This document shows positions 37,555 to 46,229 of a DNA stretch of 64,000 nucleotides, piece after piece. How positions within the stretch are numbered: position 1 is the stretch's first letter; each line of letters opens with the position of its first letter. The notes under the pieces were generated by a model. The model was given only the letters and a program-made list of their open reading frames with translations. It searched no databases and was not told where the DNA came from. The DNA comes from Aquimarina sp. MAR_2010_214 (GTDB lineage Bacteria > Bacteroidota > Bacteroidia > Flavobacteriales > Flavobacteriaceae): positions 1,178,001 to 1,242,000 of the forward strand of contig NZ_PJMS01000001.1 in assembly GCF_002846555.1 (NCBI RefSeq), written 5' to 3'. Both the position numbers and the translations under genes were made by a program.

Positions 37555-38062
37555 ATGATACTTTTAATTATAACTATTTTAATGGGAAATCCTTTAAATA
37601 CAGAGTTTATAGGTAAACATATAAGTGAGATTCCTAATGTTAAACTTAGTGTAAAAGAAACTAACTACAACCCTGTATCTGAAAACTTCAGATACAGGGT
37701 TGTAGTTAGAAAAACCTTATCAATTCTTCACTATTACAACAGATAAAAACGATACTATCAAAACCCTTTCTATCAAGATAAACGAAGTACTAGATAGGTC
37801 ATTTTTTGATCGTATGGTAAAAGAGTACGGTAATCCTGTTGGGATTTATAAAATAGGTGAAATCCTAGAGAGCAACACATTATTTCATGAAAACGGGGGA
37901 AGCTCCACACAAACAAAAGGTTTCATGAAAAAATGTTCGTTTGAAGAAGAACCAATCTTGATTATATGGAATATAAGGGGTTATAGCCTAACCGTTAAAA
38001 TAAAAAGACAAGGCTCGTTTCCGAGCACTTCAGTAGATTTAGAGAAGGTAAAGTTAATATGA
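37555..38062 (+). pseudogene. Frameshifted paralog of the 174-aa protein
   Basis: The 5' frame (from ATG 37555) reads NTEFIGKHISEIPNVKLSVK and stops at 37746. The rest continues in another frame as FFTITTDKNDTIKTLSI, FFDRMVKEYGNPVGIYK and CSFEEEPILIIWNIRGYSLTVKI, and ends at 38062. These match ISTDKN, QFYDKMITEYGEPDEI and CTFEEEPLYIIWNKEGYTVKV of the neighbour. A 23-bp perfect inverted repeat sits just before the shift. Total length matches the intact paralog. Confidence 0.75.
37661..37709. repeat. Perfect 23-bp inverted repeat with 3-nt loop inside a frameshifted gene
   Basis: The 23-nt left arm (37661-37683, starting CTAACTACAACC) and right arm (37687-37709, ending GGTTGTAGTTAG) are exact complements around a 3-nt loop. 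It lies in coding sequence where the intact paralog has no such symmetry. Confidence 0.9.
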
Positions 38063-38271
38063 AAGTTCCTAAACCTTTAAAACTAAAGAAATGTCCTTTC
38101 GGTTGTGATGTAGACTACGAGCTTATTAAAGAGAAACAAAAGTTTACGTCAAATGGTAAAATGTATCATGGTGAAAGATTGTTGTATAAGTGTCCCGAAT
38201 GTAAGCAGGGATTTACAACAACAGAAAGTGATACAATTAGTATGGAGAATTTAAAGAATAAATTAAAATGA
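38059..38271 (+). CDS. Small zinc-ribbon protein
   Basis: 70 aa. Two Cys knuckles, CPFGC (about 12-16) and CPECKQGF (about 45), are separated by a basic beta segment; it ends in a helical TESDTISMENLKNKLK. This resembles the Zn-ribbon of YgiT/MqsA-type antitoxins and of small transcription-associated proteins, without the DNA-binding part of MqsA. Its start overlaps the preceding stop (ATGA), so it is in the same transcript. Function unknown. Confidence 0.6.
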   Translation: MKVPKPLKLKKCPFGCDVDYELIKEKQKFTSNGKMYHGERLLYKCPECKQGFTTTESDTISMENLKNKLK

Positions 38272-38354
38272 AAGTCAGTACTAAAAAACTAATTGCTAGG
38301 GAGTTTTTATTCTTTTTAGGAACAACGGTCGGACAAAACAATCTTATAAAATAA
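38268..38354 (+). pseudogene. 28-codon truncated ORF at the island-tRNA junction
   Basis: ATG 38268 overlaps the zinc-ribbon stop. The frame reads KKLIAREFLFFLGTTVGQNN then stops at 38354. The KLIAREFLFFLGTT start resembles the N-terminus of Bacteroidota inner-membrane proteins, but the body is missing just before the tRNA. Probably cut off by recombination. Confidence 0.4.
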
Positions 38355-38387
38355 AAAACCCCAGTAAACATAGTGCTTACCGGGCTT
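38353..38387 (-). terminator. Intrinsic terminator of tRNA-Asn
   Basis: On the minus strand an 8-bp stem (CCCGGTAA with TTACTGGG, one G·T pair) is followed by a T run (38358-38353). It begins about 10 nt past the tRNA 3' end. It differs in sequence from the hairpins in repeats A and B. Confidence 0.7.
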
Positions 38388-38393
38388 TTGAAG

Positions 38394-38467
38394 CTCCCCC
38401 TCTTGGACTCGAACCAAGGACCCTCTGATTAACAGTCAGATGCTCTAACCAACTGAGCTAAGGAGGA
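38394..38467 (-). tRNA. tRNA-Asn(GTT)
   Basis: 74 nt without encoded CCA. Acceptor arms TCCTCCT and AGGGGGA pair fully with discriminator G. D-arm GCTC/GAGC, anticodon arm TCTGA-CTGTTAA-TCAGA with anticodon GTT, and T-arm CTTGG-TTCGAGT-CCAAG are all canonical. Its 3' end is the source of the tRNA pieces in repeats A and B, so it is the integration hot spot of the island. A terminator follows on the minus strand. Confidence 0.95.
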
Positions 38468-38910
38468 ATTTATTTTTGCAAATATAGAATGTTTTTCTCT
38501 TTTTGCGAGTGCAAATATATACTATTTTTTATATCTCAAAAAGATTTTTCTGATTTTTTAAGGTTATTTATAGAGGAATTGACAAATATAATTCTGACTA
38601 TGAGTAGTAGTTTTATGAAAACTATCAGCTATGTATTTGTAGTTAAAGGGTTTAGTGTTCTTTTTGTTAAATAAGAGATCTAGTTCCTGTTTTTGTACGA
38701 GATAGTGTTTTTTTAATATAAAATGAGTTCTTCTTCTGATAATAGTTTTGGAATTGGATGGCAATTATAGCATCATTAATACTATTAATGTGCAAACTTG
38801 TTATTTCGATTTCGATTTTTTAAGTGATTATAGATATAAAATTAATATGCATAGATTTCAAAAGTGTAAATAGTATTAATTTATGAAAAAGGATAATCCA
38901 ATAAGAAATA
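38468..38910. other. Gene-free AT-rich spacer
   Basis: Between tRNA-Asn and the rseP terminator. Short frames on both strands (about 60 codons) have no family likeness and no start context. I see no repeats beyond A/T runs. Confidence 0.5.
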
Positions 38911-38952
38911 AAAAAATCAAGTCAATACAACCTCAGTTATATTGACTTGATT
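38911..38952 (-). terminator. Intrinsic terminator of rseP
   Basis: 14-bp perfect stem (AAATCAAGTCAATA at 38914-38927 with TATTGACTTGATTT at 38939-38952), followed on the minus strand by a T run (38916-38911). It sits about 45 bp past the rseP stop. Confidence 0.8.
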
Positions 38953-38997
38953 TATCTCATAAAGAGAACTATATGAAATTAGCGGTCTATTGATTCG

Positions 38998-40314
38998 CTA
39001 TTGATCAAAAATTGCCCTATAAATATCATTACCATTGGCAAATAATAATAGAGCGATAAGCAGTATAAAACCTGCAAGTTGAGCATATTCCATAAACTTA
39101 TCATTAGGTTTTCTACCTGCAATAATTTCGTATAATAAAAACATGACATGACCACCATCTAATGCGGGTATAGGTAGTATGTTCATAAAGGCCAAAATGA
39201 TAGAAATAAAAGCTGTAGTTCCCCAAAAGGCTCTCCAGTTCCAGGCATCAGGAAAAAGATTTCCTATAGCTCCAAATCCACCTACTTGACTTGCTCCTTT
39301 TTGGGTAAATACATATTTAAATTGTGCTATATAGTCATGCAAAGTCCAATATCCAAAATCGAAACCTTTGGAAATACTTTCTCCGAAGGAGTATTTCTTT
39401 TCTTGAACCTTATAACCATTTCTAACAACAACACCAATTAGCCCATCTTCATTAGGAGTTATTGAAGTAGAATTAGTTTCATTGTTTCTTGTATAATTTA
39501 TAGAAATAGGAGTGCCTTTGTTTTCAAGAATTGTTTTTCTAAACTCGTGCCAATATTGTATAGGTTTTCCGTTTACTTCAGTTATTCTATCTCCTTTTTT
39601 AAGACCAGCTTTCTCAGCTATTTCAAGATATGTACTGTCTATAACAGGCTTATTTATTGGAGAAAAAGGCCGTAAGATTCCAGATTCAAACATAGTTGTT
39701 CCTATGTTTTCAGGAATTTGGATAGTTTCCTTATTTCCACTTTGGTGTAAAACACTAATATTTTTGACATCACGCATAAATAAATAGTGATTGATCTGGG
39801 TTACATCTTCTAATGTCTTGCCATTTACATCAAGAATTCGATCTCCGTCTTCGAACCCTAATTTTTTAAATGAATCTTCTACAGCAAAACCATTTGGCAT
39901 ATCATCAAAACCAACATAATTGGTTCCCCAGGTAAATATAATCGCCATATAGATTAAAAATCCAAGGATGATATTTACTGTAACACCACCTAACATAATA
40001 ATCAGTCTTTGCCAGGCAGGTTTAGATCTAAACTCCCATGGTTGTGGTGGGCCAGCCATCTGCTCTTTATCCATACTCTCATCAATCATACCGGCGATTT
40101 TTACATATCCTCCTAATGGTAACCAACCAATACCGTAAACGGTTTCACCTATTTTTTTCTTAAATAGTGAAAATTTTACATCAAAAAAGAGATAGAATTT
40201 TTCTACTCTTGTTTTAAATAATTTAGCAGGAATGAAGTGTCCTAATTCGTGTAAAACGATTAGAATAGATAAACTTAATAGTAGCTGTATTGCTTTTATA
40301 AAAAATGGACTCAT
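38998..40314 (-). CDS. rseP: Site-2 intramembrane protease RseP
   Basis: 438 aa. Zinc motif HELGH (about 22-26) in the first transmembrane segment, PDZ domains (around GDRILDVNGKTLEDVTQINHY and AGLKKGDRITEVNGKPIQY) and the second metal site NILPIPALDGGHV near the C-terminus. In E. coli RseP cleaves anti-sigma factor RseA after DegS; in Bacteroidota it acts on anti-sigma and signal-peptide remnants. Start at 40314 gives the usual short cytoplasmic N-terminus. Monocistronic with its own terminator. Confidence 0.95.
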   Translation of the reverse strand: MSPFFIKAIQLLLSLSILIVLHELGHFIPAKLFKTRVEKFYLFFDVKFSLFKKKIGETVYGIGWLPLGGYVKIAGMIDESMDKEQMAGPPQPWEFRSKPAWQRLIIMLGGVTVNIILGFLIYMAIIFTWGTNYVGFDDMPNGFAVEDSFKKLGFEDGDRILDVNGKTLEDVTQINHYLFMRDVKNISVLHQSGNKETIQIPENIGTTMFESGILRPFSPINKPVIDSTYLEIAEKAGLKKGDRITEVNGKPIQYWHEFRKTILENKGTPISINYTRNNETNSTSITPNEDGLIGVVVRNGYKVQEKKYSFGESISKGFDFGYWTLHDYIAQFKYVFTQKGASQVGGFGAIGNLFPDAWNWRAFWGTTAFISIILAFMNILPIPALDGGHVMFLLYEIIAGRKPNDKFMEYAQLAGFILLIALLLFANGNDIYRAIFDQ

Positions 40315-40470
40315 AAGTCGTTGTTCAAAATTAAATCACGCAAAAGTAACCTTTTAGAGGAGTATATGAAAAAAAACTACCTACAGTTCGATAGATTTAG
40401 GATTTTTTTAATGAAAACGACCTTTTTATAAGTGATAATCCTTGTAATTTTGCAAGCATAATAAATCATT

Positions 40471-41142
40471 ATGCTTCAGTTTTTTTCTAAATACAAATTT
40501 TTTGCAATTGTACTTTTTGTATTATCCGCTATTATTATTTCTATAATATATTCAATTCTTAAACCTAATAGAGTTTTACAGGTGTATGAACCCGATATGG
40601 TGAATACAGAATTGGTAGATAGTACTGTACAATATATACGTAAATATCATAAAATTCCAGATTTTAAACTAACCAATCAAAATGGAGAAGAAATAACCCA
40701 GCAAAATTATAAGGATAAAATCTATGTTGCAGATTTTTTCTTTACGACTTGCCAAACGATTTGTCCGATTATGACCGATCATATGAAAGAGATCCAGGAG
40801 CGGTTAAAAGAGGACAGTGAAGTACTTTTACTTTCACATTCTGTGACTCCAAAAATTGATAGTGTAGCCAGGTTAAAAAAATATGCTATTGAAAAAGGGG
40901 TAGACGATACTAAATGGAATTTGGTTACGGGGGATAAAAAGCAGATCTACGATTTGGCGCGTAAATCTTATTTGGCTGCCAAATCAGATGGAGATGGAGG
41001 GCCATATGATATGGTACATACAGAAAACTTTATTCTTGTAGATAAAAAGAAACGTATCCGAGGATTTTATGATGGAACCAATCCAGAAGATATTGATCGG
41101 TTAATAGAAGATATTGCTATTTTAAAGAAAGAAGGTAAATAG
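40471..41142 (+). CDS. SCO1/SenC-family copper chaperone
   Basis: 223 aa with an N-terminal membrane anchor (FFAIVLFVLSAIIISIIYSIL). The thioredoxin-like domain holds CxxxC as CQTIC (within TTCQTICPIMTDHM) and the conserved His in YDMVHTENF. SCO proteins deliver copper to, or keep reduced, the CuA site of cytochrome c oxidase. A -7-like TAATTTTG (40445-40452) lies 18 bp before the ATG. Feo genes follow, so a metal-handling neighbourhood, though not obviously one operon (112-bp gap). Confidence 0.93.
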   Translation: MLQFFSKYKFFAIVLFVLSAIIISIIYSILKPNRVLQVYEPDMVNTELVDSTVQYIRKYHKIPDFKLTNQNGEEITQQNYKDKIYVADFFFTTCQTICPIMTDHMKEIQERLKEDSEVLLLSHSVTPKIDSVARLKKYAIEKGVDDTKWNLVTGDKKQIYDLARKSYLAAKSDGDGGPYDMVHTENFILVDKKKRIRGFYDGTNPEDIDRLIEDIAILKKEGK

Positions 41143-41254
41143 TTGAGAATTTCTCTGACATATTGTTTTTATTACTTTTATTTTGAAACTTTAGCTTTTT
41201 CAATACGAATTTTTACACTATTTTTGCCTTGTTTAAAATTAATCTAAATAAACT

Positions 41255-41482
41255 TTGAAGACTACAATTGCTACACTAAAGAGAGGTCAGCGTGCTTTGA
41301 TTAAGGAGATTACTTCAGATATTATTCCTCTAAAATTATTAGAAATGGGATGTTTACCAGGAAATGAGGTCGAATTACTTCAGACAGCTCCTTTTCAATG
41401 TCCAATGTATCTTAATATAAATGGTAGCCATCTTGCCATTCGTAAAGAAATTGCAGCCCAAATTGAAGTTCAAATTATCTAA
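41255..41482 (+). CDS. feoA: Ferrous iron transport protein FeoA, TTG start
   Basis: 75 aa. The SH3-like FeoA fold is clear: TLKRGQRALIKEIT, PLKLLEMGCLPGNEVELLQTAPFQCPMYLNINGSHLAIRKEIAAQIEV. The frame has no ATG upstream; TTG at 41255 supplies the expected N-terminus (KTTIATLKRG). A TATTTTTG at 41219-41226 may be the -7 box. FeoA is a small cytosolic partner of FeoB. It is 14 bp upstream of feoB. Confidence 0.93.
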   Translation: MKTTIATLKRGQRALIKEITSDIIPLKLLEMGCLPGNEVELLQTAPFQCPMYLNINGSHLAIRKEIAAQIEVQII

Positions 41483-41496
41483 ATAGCAATTCTTTT

Positions 41497-43593
41497 ATGG
41501 CTAAGCAAATCAAAGTTTCGCTTATCGGAAACCCAAATACCGGAAAAACATCTGTTTTTAATTTGCTTACGGGCCTTAATCAACAGGTTGGTAATTACCC
41601 TGGGATTACTGTTGAAAAAAAGGAAGGAATATGTAAGCTGTCTCGTGGAGTAAAAGCCCATATAATGGATTTACCCGGGACTTACAGTCTTAATGCTTCT
41701 TCATTAGATGAAAATGTAGTTATCGAATTATTGCTTAATAAGAAAGGTAAAGATTATCCTGACGTAGCAGTCGTAGTTAGTGATGTAGAAAACCTTAAAC
41801 GAAATTTACTTCTTTTTACACAAATTAAAGATCTGGATATTCCTACTATTTTGGTAATCAATATGGCGGATCGTATGCATAGAAAAGGGATTTCATTAGA
41901 TATTCCATTATTAGAAAAAGAGCTAAAGACTAAAATAGCTTTGATTAGTGCTCGTAAAGGAGAAGGGATTGATGAGCTTAAAAAATTAATAGAATCCTAT
42001 GCGCAATTACCAAAGACACCTTGCCTTAATGCATTGTCTTTTGCACCAGAGTATTTTGATCGACTACAGCAAACATTCCCTGATCAATCTCTATATAAAC
42101 TTTGGCTTGTAATTACCCAAGATGTTAATTTCAGAAAACTTGATAAACAGGGTATGTCTGTTTCACCGGATTTTAAGATTAAATCTGAAGGTGAACTGAA
42201 ACGATTTCAACAAAAAGAGACTATTAAGCGATACCAATTTATAAATAATGTACTTAAAAATGGCCTTACGGTAGATGAAAAAGCAGCCACAGGTATGCGA
42301 GCAAGGTTGGATAGAGTGCTTACTCATAAATTTTGGGGATATTTTATTTTCTTAGCAATACTCTTACTGATATTTCAGGCTATTTATGATTGGTCATCGT
42401 ATCCGATGGATTTAATTGATGAAGGTTTTGCCTGGTTAAGTGAAGTAACAAAAGCTTCTCTACCTTCTGGGCCTTTTGTTGATTTGATTACAGAAGGTAT
42501 TATTCCTGGGCTAGGAGGGATTGTTATTTTTATTCCTCAGATTGCGTTTCTGTTTCTTTTTATTTCAATATTAGAAGAAAGTGGTTACATGAGTCGTGTG
42601 GTCTTTCTTATGGATAGGGTAATGCGAAGGTTTGGATTAAGCGGTAAAAGTGTTGTTCCTTTAGTTTCGGGTACAGCTTGCGCTATTCCAGCGGTAATGG
42701 CTACAAGAAATATTGAAAACTGGAAAGAAAGATTAATCACCATTTTAGTTGTTCCTTTTACAACTTGTTCTGCAAGGTTACCTGTATATCTAATTATTAT
42801 CTCATTAGTAATTCCTGATAAAAAAATAGGCTGGATATTTGGTTATCAAAGCCTTACTTTAATGTTGTTGTATTTTCTTGGTTTTGCCACGGCTGTAGGT
42901 TCAGCATGGTTGCTTAATAAGATATTAAAAATCAAAAGTAAATCTTATTTCGTAATCGAAATGCCGGGATATAAGATTCCATTATTCAAAAATGTAGCTA
43001 TAAATGTAATCGAAAAAACAAAAGCGTTTATTTTTGGAGCAGGAAAGATCATTTTAGCAATCTCTATTGTCTTATGGGTTTTGGCAAGTTTTGGACCTAA
43101 TAAAAACTTTAATAACGCCGAAGAAATTGTAACAGAACTTTATCCTAGTCTTTCACAAGAAGAACTGGATAACAAAATCGCATCTTATAAACTCGAATAT
43201 TCTTTTATAGGATATGCAGGTAAAGCAATAGAACCTGTAGTGGCACCTTTGGGTTATGACTGGAAAATCGGAATTGGTATTATTAGTTCTTTTGCTGCCA
43301 GAGAAGTTTTTGTAGGAACGTTAGCAACTATATACAGCGTGGGAAGTGATGAGGAAGAAACGATAAAAAATAGAATGGCTGCAGAGATTAACCCTGTAAC
43401 AGGCGGCCCATTGTTTAATTTGGCTAGCGGAATTTCATTATTACTGTTTTATGCCTTTGCCATGCAGTGTATGAGTACTCTGGCCATAGTAAAACGAGAG
43501 ACAAACAGTTGGAAATGGCCAATGATTCAGCTCGTTTTTATGAGCATTTTTGCGTATGGTGTGGCACTAGTAGTGTACCAAATTTTAAAATAA
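41497..43593 (+). CDS. feoB: Ferrous iron transporter FeoB
   Basis: 698 aa. N-terminal G protein with G1 GNPNTGKTSVFN, G3 DLPGTYSL and G4 NMAD, then a guanine-dissociation-inhibitor spacer (about 170-270) and a membrane part with Gate repeats (GTACAIPAVMATR and SARLPVYLIIISL; second near YAFAMQCMSTLAIVKRETNSWKWP). It imports Fe2+ with GTP-driven regulation. It follows feoA directly and is followed by the Cys-rich peptide typical of such operons. Confidence 0.96.
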   Translation: MAKQIKVSLIGNPNTGKTSVFNLLTGLNQQVGNYPGITVEKKEGICKLSRGVKAHIMDLPGTYSLNASSLDENVVIELLLNKKGKDYPDVAVVVSDVENLKRNLLLFTQIKDLDIPTILVINMADRMHRKGISLDIPLLEKELKTKIALISARKGEGIDELKKLIESYAQLPKTPCLNALSFAPEYFDRLQQTFPDQSLYKLWLVITQDVNFRKLDKQGMSVSPDFKIKSEGELKRFQQKETIKRYQFINNVLKNGLTVDEKAATGMRARLDRVLTHKFWGYFIFLAILLLIFQAIYDWSSYPMDLIDEGFAWLSEVTKASLPSGPFVDLITEGIIPGLGGIVIFIPQIAFLFLFISILEESGYMSRVVFLMDRVMRRFGLSGKSVVPLVSGTACAIPAVMATRNIENWKERLITILVVPFTTCSARLPVYLIIISLVIPDKKIGWIFGYQSLTLMLLYFLGFATAVGSAWLLNKILKIKSKSYFVIEMPGYKIPLFKNVAINVIEKTKAFIFGAGKIILAISIVLWVLASFGPNKNFNNAEEIVTELYPSLSQEELDNKIASYKLEYSFIGYAGKAIEPVVAPLGYDWKIGIGIISSFAAREVFVGTLATIYSVGSDEEETIKNRMAAEINPVTGGPLFNLASGISLLLFYAFAMQCMSTLAIVKRETNSWKWPMIQLVFMSIFAYGVALVVYQILK

Positions 43594-43632
43594 AGTGTTA
43601 AGTTTTAGTATCTTTATACGACTCTATATACT

Positions 43633-43785
43633 ATGAATATTCTTATCCAAAATATAATCGTGCTTTTAATTTTTGTGGGAGCAATCGCATTTTTGATTAA
43701 AAAATTCTTTTGGAAAACTTCATTATCTTCTGTAAAGAAAAAGTCATCAAAATCTTGCGATAGTACAGGTTGTGGATGTCATTGA
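43633..43785 (+). CDS. FeoB-associated Cys-rich membrane protein
   Basis: 50 aa, below common ORF-length cut-offs. One transmembrane helix (IIVLLIFVGAIAFLI), a basic stretch, and a Cys-rich tail SCDSTGCGCH. It is known as a short protein downstream of feoB in many Bacteroidota and is thought to stand in the place of FeoC. The stop overlaps the 3' end of the convergent DMT gene by 7 bp. Confidence 0.85.
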   Translation: MNILIQNIIVLLIFVGAIAFLIKKFFWKTSLSSVKKKSSKSCDSTGCGCH

Positions 43786-44708
43786 GGATTTGATTTCTTA
43801 AACCATTTTAACGGACCGTTACTAATAAGGTATACTCCAAAAAAGATCAAAATACAGCATGATAATTTTATTATAGTGATATCACTTTTATATTGACTAT
43901 TTACAACAAAATAAGAGATAACACCTACAAGAATCATAGCCACGGCAGGTTGTACATAAATATAACTACTCGAGACGGTAGGTTTTACAAATTGTAAAGC
44001 AAACATATTAAGCAAGTATGCCAAAAAAGTTGGGCCTACCACAACATAAAATAGAGAAATCCAATTTGAAGTAACAAAAGCGCTAAAGTCTGTATGGATC
44101 AATTTTTCTATACAAAATGGAAACATAAATATAAATCCAAATAAGAACGTCCAAACAATGACAGTAATGGGTTTGTATTTAGACATTAATGGTTTTACAA
44201 TCACCAAATAGAATGCAAATGCTAAGGCGTTAATACAAACGAAAATATTTCCTAATAAAGAACCTGTTCCTACTCCAGAATTTCCTATATAAATTAATAG
44301 TAGGGCACCTGCTCCTCCAATTGATATCCCAAGAATACGCTGCAATGTTAGAGGTTCTTTAAGCAAGAAATAACTAATAATTACTGTGAAAATGGGTATG
44401 GAAGTAATAATAATAGCAGCATCAACAGGAGAAGTGAGGCTGAGTCCATTCATCGAGAAGAACTGATTAGTGGCTATTCCTAAGAAACCGCATAATACTA
44501 AGCGAGGAATATCTTTTCTTTCTACTTGCTCTTTAACAAAGAGTTTAAGAATCAAGAATAATAGACCTGCACCGCTGATTCGAAGAAACACTAATGCTGA
44601 AGCTTCAATCTTATCAGGCATTAATCCTTTGGCAACAAGATAATTTGCACCATATACAATATTAACGCTCAACAGAGCTAAATGAGCTTTTATCTTGTTA
44701 GAAATCAT
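43779..44708 (-). CDS. EamA/DMT-family transporter
   Basis: 309 aa with about ten hydrophobic segments in two EamA repeats (about 8-135 and 150-290). Repeat starts include LSVNIVYGANYLVAKGL and VCINALAFAFYLVIVKPL. Members export metabolites or amino acids, but the cargo cannot be predicted. Convergent with the Feo operon; overlaps its last gene by 7 bp. Confidence 0.9.
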   Translation of the reverse strand: MISNKIKAHLALLSVNIVYGANYLVAKGLMPDKIEASALVFLRISGAGLLFLILKLFVKEQVERKDIPRLVLCGFLGIATNQFFSMNGLSLTSPVDAAIIITSIPIFTVIISYFLLKEPLTLQRILGISIGGAGALLLIYIGNSGVGTGSLLGNIFVCINALAFAFYLVIVKPLMSKYKPITVIVWTFLFGFIFMFPFCIEKLIHTDFSAFVTSNWISLFYVVVGPTFLAYLLNMFALQFVKPTVSSSYIYVQPAVAMILVGVISYFVVNSQYKSDITIIKLSCCILIFFGVYLISNGPLKWFKKSNPQ

Positions 44709-44758
44709 TTGGCAAAGAAAAGGAAAGTTGATGAAACTCTATTTTAAAAAAGAGTCTT

Positions 44759-45030
44759 TTATTTAATAAGCAGCTCTAGATAATATTCTGAAGGAATAAT
44801 AGGAGTTTTTGCAGAAGGATAAGGCTTTAAATTATGTATGCAAACCGTATTCTTATCAATTTTCAATACTTCTTTTATACGATTTGGATCAATGCCATCT
44901 GTTCCAAAAAGAAGTTCTTTTTCCTCTATTAGGATTTCGTCTTCTTCATGATTAGAGATAATTAGTATTGAAGATATATAAAAAATAAACCTAAATACAT
45001 TATGACATACCCATATTGCTGATTTTTCAT
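44759..45030 (-). pseudogene. Small frameshifted ORF
   Basis: From ATG 45030 one frame reads KNQQYGYVIMYLGLFFIYLQ and stops. A second continues as EEDEILIEEKELLFGTDGID, RIKEVLKIDKNTVCIHNLKP and EYYLELLIK to the TAA at 44759. Together they suggest a ~90-aa protein with one membrane segment and an acidic domain that has taken a one-base shift near 44960. No family recognised. Confidence 0.35.
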
Positions 45031-45040
45031 TTTATATTTG
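45016..45040 (+). promoter_or_regulatory. -33/-7 elements of lycopene cyclase
   Basis: TATATTTG at 45033-45040 is an exact TAnnTTTG with TTG at 45016-45018 (14-nt gap, short). It overlaps a TTG at 45038 that would be an alternative start, which argues for the ATG at 45053 and a leader of only a few bases. Confidence 0.4.
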
Positions 45041-45052
45041 ACTATTAAATAT

Positions 45053-46201
45053 ATGCAAAAGTACGATTACATAATTTCTGGTTTAGGAGCTTCAGGTTTG
45101 ATGTTAGCATACCACATGGTATTAGATTCTTTTTTTGATGAAAAGCAAATCTTACTAATTGATAGAGAATTAAAAAACAAGAATGATCGTACCTGGTGTT
45201 TTTGGGAAAAAGATATAGGGATCTGGGATGAAATCGTAAGCAAAAAATGGGATACTATTTATTTTGGAAGCACTAATTTTTCAAAACAAATAGAGATTCT
45301 GCCGTACCAATATAAACTTGTAAGAAGCAAAGATTTTTATGATTTTATTTTAAGAATTTTAAAAGAGAAATCTAACATCAACATCGTACAAGAAGAAATC
45401 ATTTCTTTGACCGATGAAGGGAATATTGTTGAAGTCGAAACCGATACCCAAATATATCTTACGGATAAAGTTTTTAATAGTACTGTGTTATCTGAAGATT
45501 ACAAAAATCAAAGCCAGTATCCTGTTTTAAATCAGCATTTTGTAGGATGGTTTGTGAAAACGAAAAGCCCTCTGTTTGATGCTAAAACTGCTACTTTTAT
45601 GGATTTTACAGTAGCTCAGAAAAACAATACACGATTTATGTATGTGCTACCTATTTCTGAAACCGAAGCATTGTTTGAATATACACTATTTTCTAAAGAT
45701 CTTTTGGAAGAAAAAGAATATGAAGATGAAATAACAAGATACTTAAGGGAAAAAGGAATCAATGAGTATAAGATTGTCGAAAAAGAAAAAGGATGTATCC
45801 CAATGACCTGTTATGAATTTGGAAAGTATAATTCTAAAAACATCTTACATATCGGTACAGCTGGTGGATGGACAAAGCCCAGTACAGGGTATACATTTAA
45901 TACTTCTTTTAAAAAAATAAAAAAACTAATCTCTTACCTTAAAACTAATCGAGATCTTTCAAAATTTGACAAGAGAACTAAGTTCTGGTATTATGATTTA
46001 CTATTTCTTGATGTTTTGTATCAAGAAAACAAAATAGGTTCAAATTTGTTTTCCAGATTATTTCAAAAAAATAGAAGTACAAAGATTTTAAAATTTTTAG
46101 ACGAAGAAACCACTCTATTAGAAGATGTCAAAATTACCACAAGTCTACCCGTGGGTAATTTTTTAAAAGCGCTTTACAGACGAATTTTTAACCTGAACTA
46201 A
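45053..46201 (+). CDS. crtY: Lycopene beta-cyclase (CrtY-type)
   Basis: 382 aa from ATG 45053. The N-terminal dinucleotide-binding motif YDYIISGLGASGLMLAYHM and the family block DRTWCFWEKD mark the FAD-dependent lycopene cyclases of Bacteroidota. Other blocks: FMYVLPISETEALFEYTLFS and GTAGGWTKPSTGYTFN. It folds the two lycopene ends into beta-rings for carotene/zeaxanthin synthesis. It is separate from any crtBI genes, which are not in the window. A longer TTG-start frame at 45038 is not preferred because the promoter lies on it. Confidence 0.88.
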   Translation: MQKYDYIISGLGASGLMLAYHMVLDSFFDEKQILLIDRELKNKNDRTWCFWEKDIGIWDEIVSKKWDTIYFGSTNFSKQIEILPYQYKLVRSKDFYDFILRILKEKSNINIVQEEIISLTDEGNIVEVETDTQIYLTDKVFNSTVLSEDYKNQSQYPVLNQHFVGWFVKTKSPLFDAKTATFMDFTVAQKNNTRFMYVLPISETEALFEYTLFSKDLLEEKEYEDEITRYLREKGINEYKIVEKEKGCIPMTCYEFGKYNSKNILHIGTAGGWTKPSTGYTFNTSFKKIKKLISYLKTNRDLSKFDKRTKFWYYDLLFLDVLYQENKIGSNLFSRLFQKNRSTKILKFLDEETTLLEDVKITTSLPVGNFLKALYRRIFNLN

Positions 46202-46229
46202 TACTGTTCAATCAATTATAAATAATTAG

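Noticed and set aside
38489..38764. Overlapping ~60-codon ORFs on both strands downstream of tRNA-Asn
   Set aside because: AT-rich random openness, no conserved motif, no promoter or neighbours to support them.
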